NCBI GenBank assembly: GCA_051870875.1
Contig: JBJECG010000007.1
Span: 1-16,068, forward strand
Direction: 5' to 3'
DNA length: 16,068 nt
Origin: Aphodosoma sp051870875
GTDB taxonomy: Bacteria > Bacteroidota > Bacteroidia > Bacteroidales > Paludibacteraceae
Part shown: positions 14,578 to 16,068 of the stretch, in pieces
Numbering within the stretch: the first letter of the stretch is position 1
Layout: each line of letters begins with the position of its first letter
Notes under the pieces: model-generated
Seen by the model: the letters and a program-made list of their open reading frames with translations, nothing else
Told to the model about the DNA's origin: nothing
Databases searched by the model: none
Position numbers and translations under genes: made by a program

Positions 14578-16068
14578 TCAGCGAGCCATGACTTTATATG
14601 CGGTACCATCGATCACGACAAGATATGCTCCGGCTTCGGGCAGAATGATGCGGCGGTCTGTTGTCTCTGCCACCAGGCGGCCGTCTATAGCATATACTTT
14701 TATCTCTCCATGGTATTCAGTATCGACGTAAAGCATACGGTCTTCGGTATATACCACAGTATTCTGCGCCGTCTGCTCCACTCCGGTTTCTTCCGGTGTG
14801 AAATGTATGGTGTATATCTGTACGTTCGACCGGTTTACCGCATAGTCACCTCCTTTCACTATTATTATGAGTTGAGAGGCATTTCGGTTGAACGCCTTCA
14901 CCACTTTCACACCTGCTGCATCCTGTGTTTCGGTTTCAACCTCAACCGCAGTATCATCGAACGGCATTCCAACGGTATAACTGTATTTGCCTTCGGTCAG
15001 ATTGACAGTCTCACCGCCCACTTTGAGAGATGCCAGCAATGCGGGACGGTATATGAGTTCTATGTCGTCAATGAAAACGCTGTCGAGCACAGACGGCTGA
15101 AAGAATCCGCCGGATGTAGTGCCTCCGCCAGGCACAACATTGGTCGAGAAAGAGACCATCACCCATTTTGCACTGTCGACCGGTGTCTGGTCAGATCCGA
15201 AGTATTCGAACGGCACCGATATGCGCTGCCAGGCGTAACCGGCCACGGCTTTGTAGTTTGTTACAGCTTGCGCCACCTTAACGGTATCGTATTTCGGCAG
15301 ATAAACGGTATCAAGTATGGCATCCTTTTCGGTGCCGTCTCCGATTTCAACGAACGATGAGTCAATACGTACAAAATAGTCTTCAGGATCCTGATAATAG
15401 CGGTTGTTGTGGATGATTGCCTTGATGCCGGCAATGTTGACCGATGTGTCTATGTCGCCGTTGGCAGGACGGTATTTTACCCATACGGCCAGCGAGTCGG
15501 GAGCACCGAAAAACGGGCATTTGAAGTCATCAGAGATGCTGTCGGCCGGATTGGAACGGTTGGAGTTATACGGTGAAGTCACCTCAATGGAACCGGCATT
15601 GATACGGCCGGTGGTGAGATTGCCGTTGGCTGGTATACCAAATACCGATTTCGATGTGATGAGAGCACTTTTTTCTCCTGTACCGCCAGGACGTGTGATG
15701 GCCGAGTCGCGCAACTGTTCGTTGTTGAGCGCCATTTGCAACAAAGACTCCAAACCGGCCATATTCGGAGCAGGTTCGGTAGATGCAGAGACAAATGAGT
15801 TCCAATTAACCGGTTCTTTGCCGGAGAGACCCTCTTTTACAGTAGAGGCAACATCTTCCCATTCTTCAAATCCGCCATTGGGTATCTGGAAACCATAGTC
15901 AAGACGTGCGCCTCTGAAAAGTACGGTAACAGCACCCATATCGGGGATTTCGATGGATATGTCGGCAATCAGGCTGTCGCCGTCAAACCGAGAACCGTCG
16001 AGTGTGCTAACAGAGACCAGTGCCTGGTCCAGGGCTTCAAGAGCCGGTAAATAGAGGGGGGGGGGGGG
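14578..16068 (-). CDS. PCMD-family surface protein with C-terminal T9SS-type sorting domain (5' end missing)
   Basis: The frame is open to the window edge, giving 496 residues without the N-terminus. The ATG at 15939 is internal, because sensible sequence continues before it (LYLPALEALDQALVSV and then DSLIADISIEIPDMG). That upstream part resembles the end of a calycin-like beta barrel often fused to this family, a tentative call. From QIPNGGFEEWED on, about 300 residues match the putative carbohydrate metabolism domain (PCMD): WVKYRPANGD, YAWQRISVPFEYF and SVFIDDIELIY. The last 80 or so residues (GEIKVYAIDGRLV, LPEAGAYLVVI, YKVMAR) resemble a type A T9SS sorting domain. Surface location is likely and carbohydrate binding is plausible. 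The first four codons (all CCC on the minus strand) come from the terminal G run and are unreliable. Confidence 0.8.
   Translation of the reverse strand, partial: PPPPLYLPALEALDQALVSVSTLDGSRFDGDSLIADISIEIPDMGAVTVLFRGARLDYGFQIPNGGFEEWEDVASTVKEGLSGKEPVNWNSFVSASTEPAPNMAGLESLLQMALNNEQLRDSAITRPGGTGEKSALITSKSVFGIPANGNLTTGRINAGSIEVTSPYNSNRSNPADSISDDFKCPFFGAPDSLAVWVKYRPANGDIDTSVNIAGIKAIIHNNRYYQDPEDYFVRIDSSFVEIGDGTEKDAILDTVYLPKYDTVKVAQAVTNYKAVAGYAWQRISVPFEYFGSDQTPVDSAKWVMVSFSTNVVPGGGTTSGGFFQPSVLDSVFIDDIELIYRPALLASLKVGGETVNLTEGKYSYTVGMPFDDTAVEVETETQDAAGVKVVKAFNRNASQLIIIVKGGDYAVNRSNVQIYTIHFTPEETGVEQTAQNTVVYTEDRMLYVDTEYHGEIKVYAIDGRLVAETTDRRIILPEAGAYLVVIDGTAYKVMAR
16056..16068. other. Terminal run of 13 G, probable sequence artefact
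   Basis: The window ends in 13 consecutive G. The nearest comparable homopolymer in the window is an A or T run of 8 to 11, and no other G run comes close. Its place at the very edge points to an assembly or base-calling artefact, such as the poly-G of two-colour sequencing. Confidence 0.75.

Noticed and set aside
14536..15360. 274-codon open frame on the plus strand
   Set aside because: It is antisense to the PCMD gene, begins inside that gene's downstream region, and has antisense-type composition with no recognisable motif.

Overview
The window looks like chromosomal DNA from a gut-type Bacteroidales (phylum Bacteroidota). The signs are a NigD-like lipoprotein, a type B and a probable type A type IX secretion (T9SS) sorting domain, a PCMD-family surface protein, an unlinked pheT, and promoters of the Bacteroidota form (TTTG, about 19-21 bp, TAnnTTTG). 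I see no phage, insertion sequence or CRISPR array. The species cannot be fixed from the sequence. The window opens inside one gene and closes inside another, and its last 13 bases are a pure G run that probably marks an assembly edge.

Layout: (1) Positions 1-1974, plus strand, hold the last 18 codons of an unidentified gene, then a NigD-like lipoprotein and a T9SS-exported surface protein that overlap by four bases. (2) Positions 1975-3016 are almost gene-free. They contain a strong promoter, tRNA-Glu(CTC), a 56-bp perfect palindrome directly behind the tRNA, and a probable terminator. (3) Positions 3017-8607 are a surface-glycolipid block: a lipid A-type acyltransferase (minus), an O-antigen ligase-like protein followed by a Stealth-family sugar-phosphate transferase (plus), and, facing them, a second Stealth protein downstream of galE (minus). 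The acyltransferase and the ligase are transcribed apart from two overlapping, nearly mirror-image promoters. (4) Positions 8959-11588, plus strand, carry an Lrp/AsnC regulator and glmS, each with its own -7 box. (5) Positions 11844-16068, minus strand, carry pheT and the 3' part of a PCMD surface-protein gene, separated by a terminator.

The likely joint theme of region 3 is the outer leaflet of the outer membrane. The acyltransferase would act on lipid A, the ligase would join a glycan to lipid A-core, and the two Stealth proteins would add sugar phosphates. GalE would supply UDP-galactose-type donors, and GlmS, further along, supplies glucosamine-6-phosphate for UDP-GlcNAc. This joint role is inferred from protein families and gene order. 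No clearly undescribed system stands out. The observations most worth checking are the overlapping divergent promoters, the convergent Stealth pair, the palindrome behind the tRNA, and the inverted repeat across the pheT start site.
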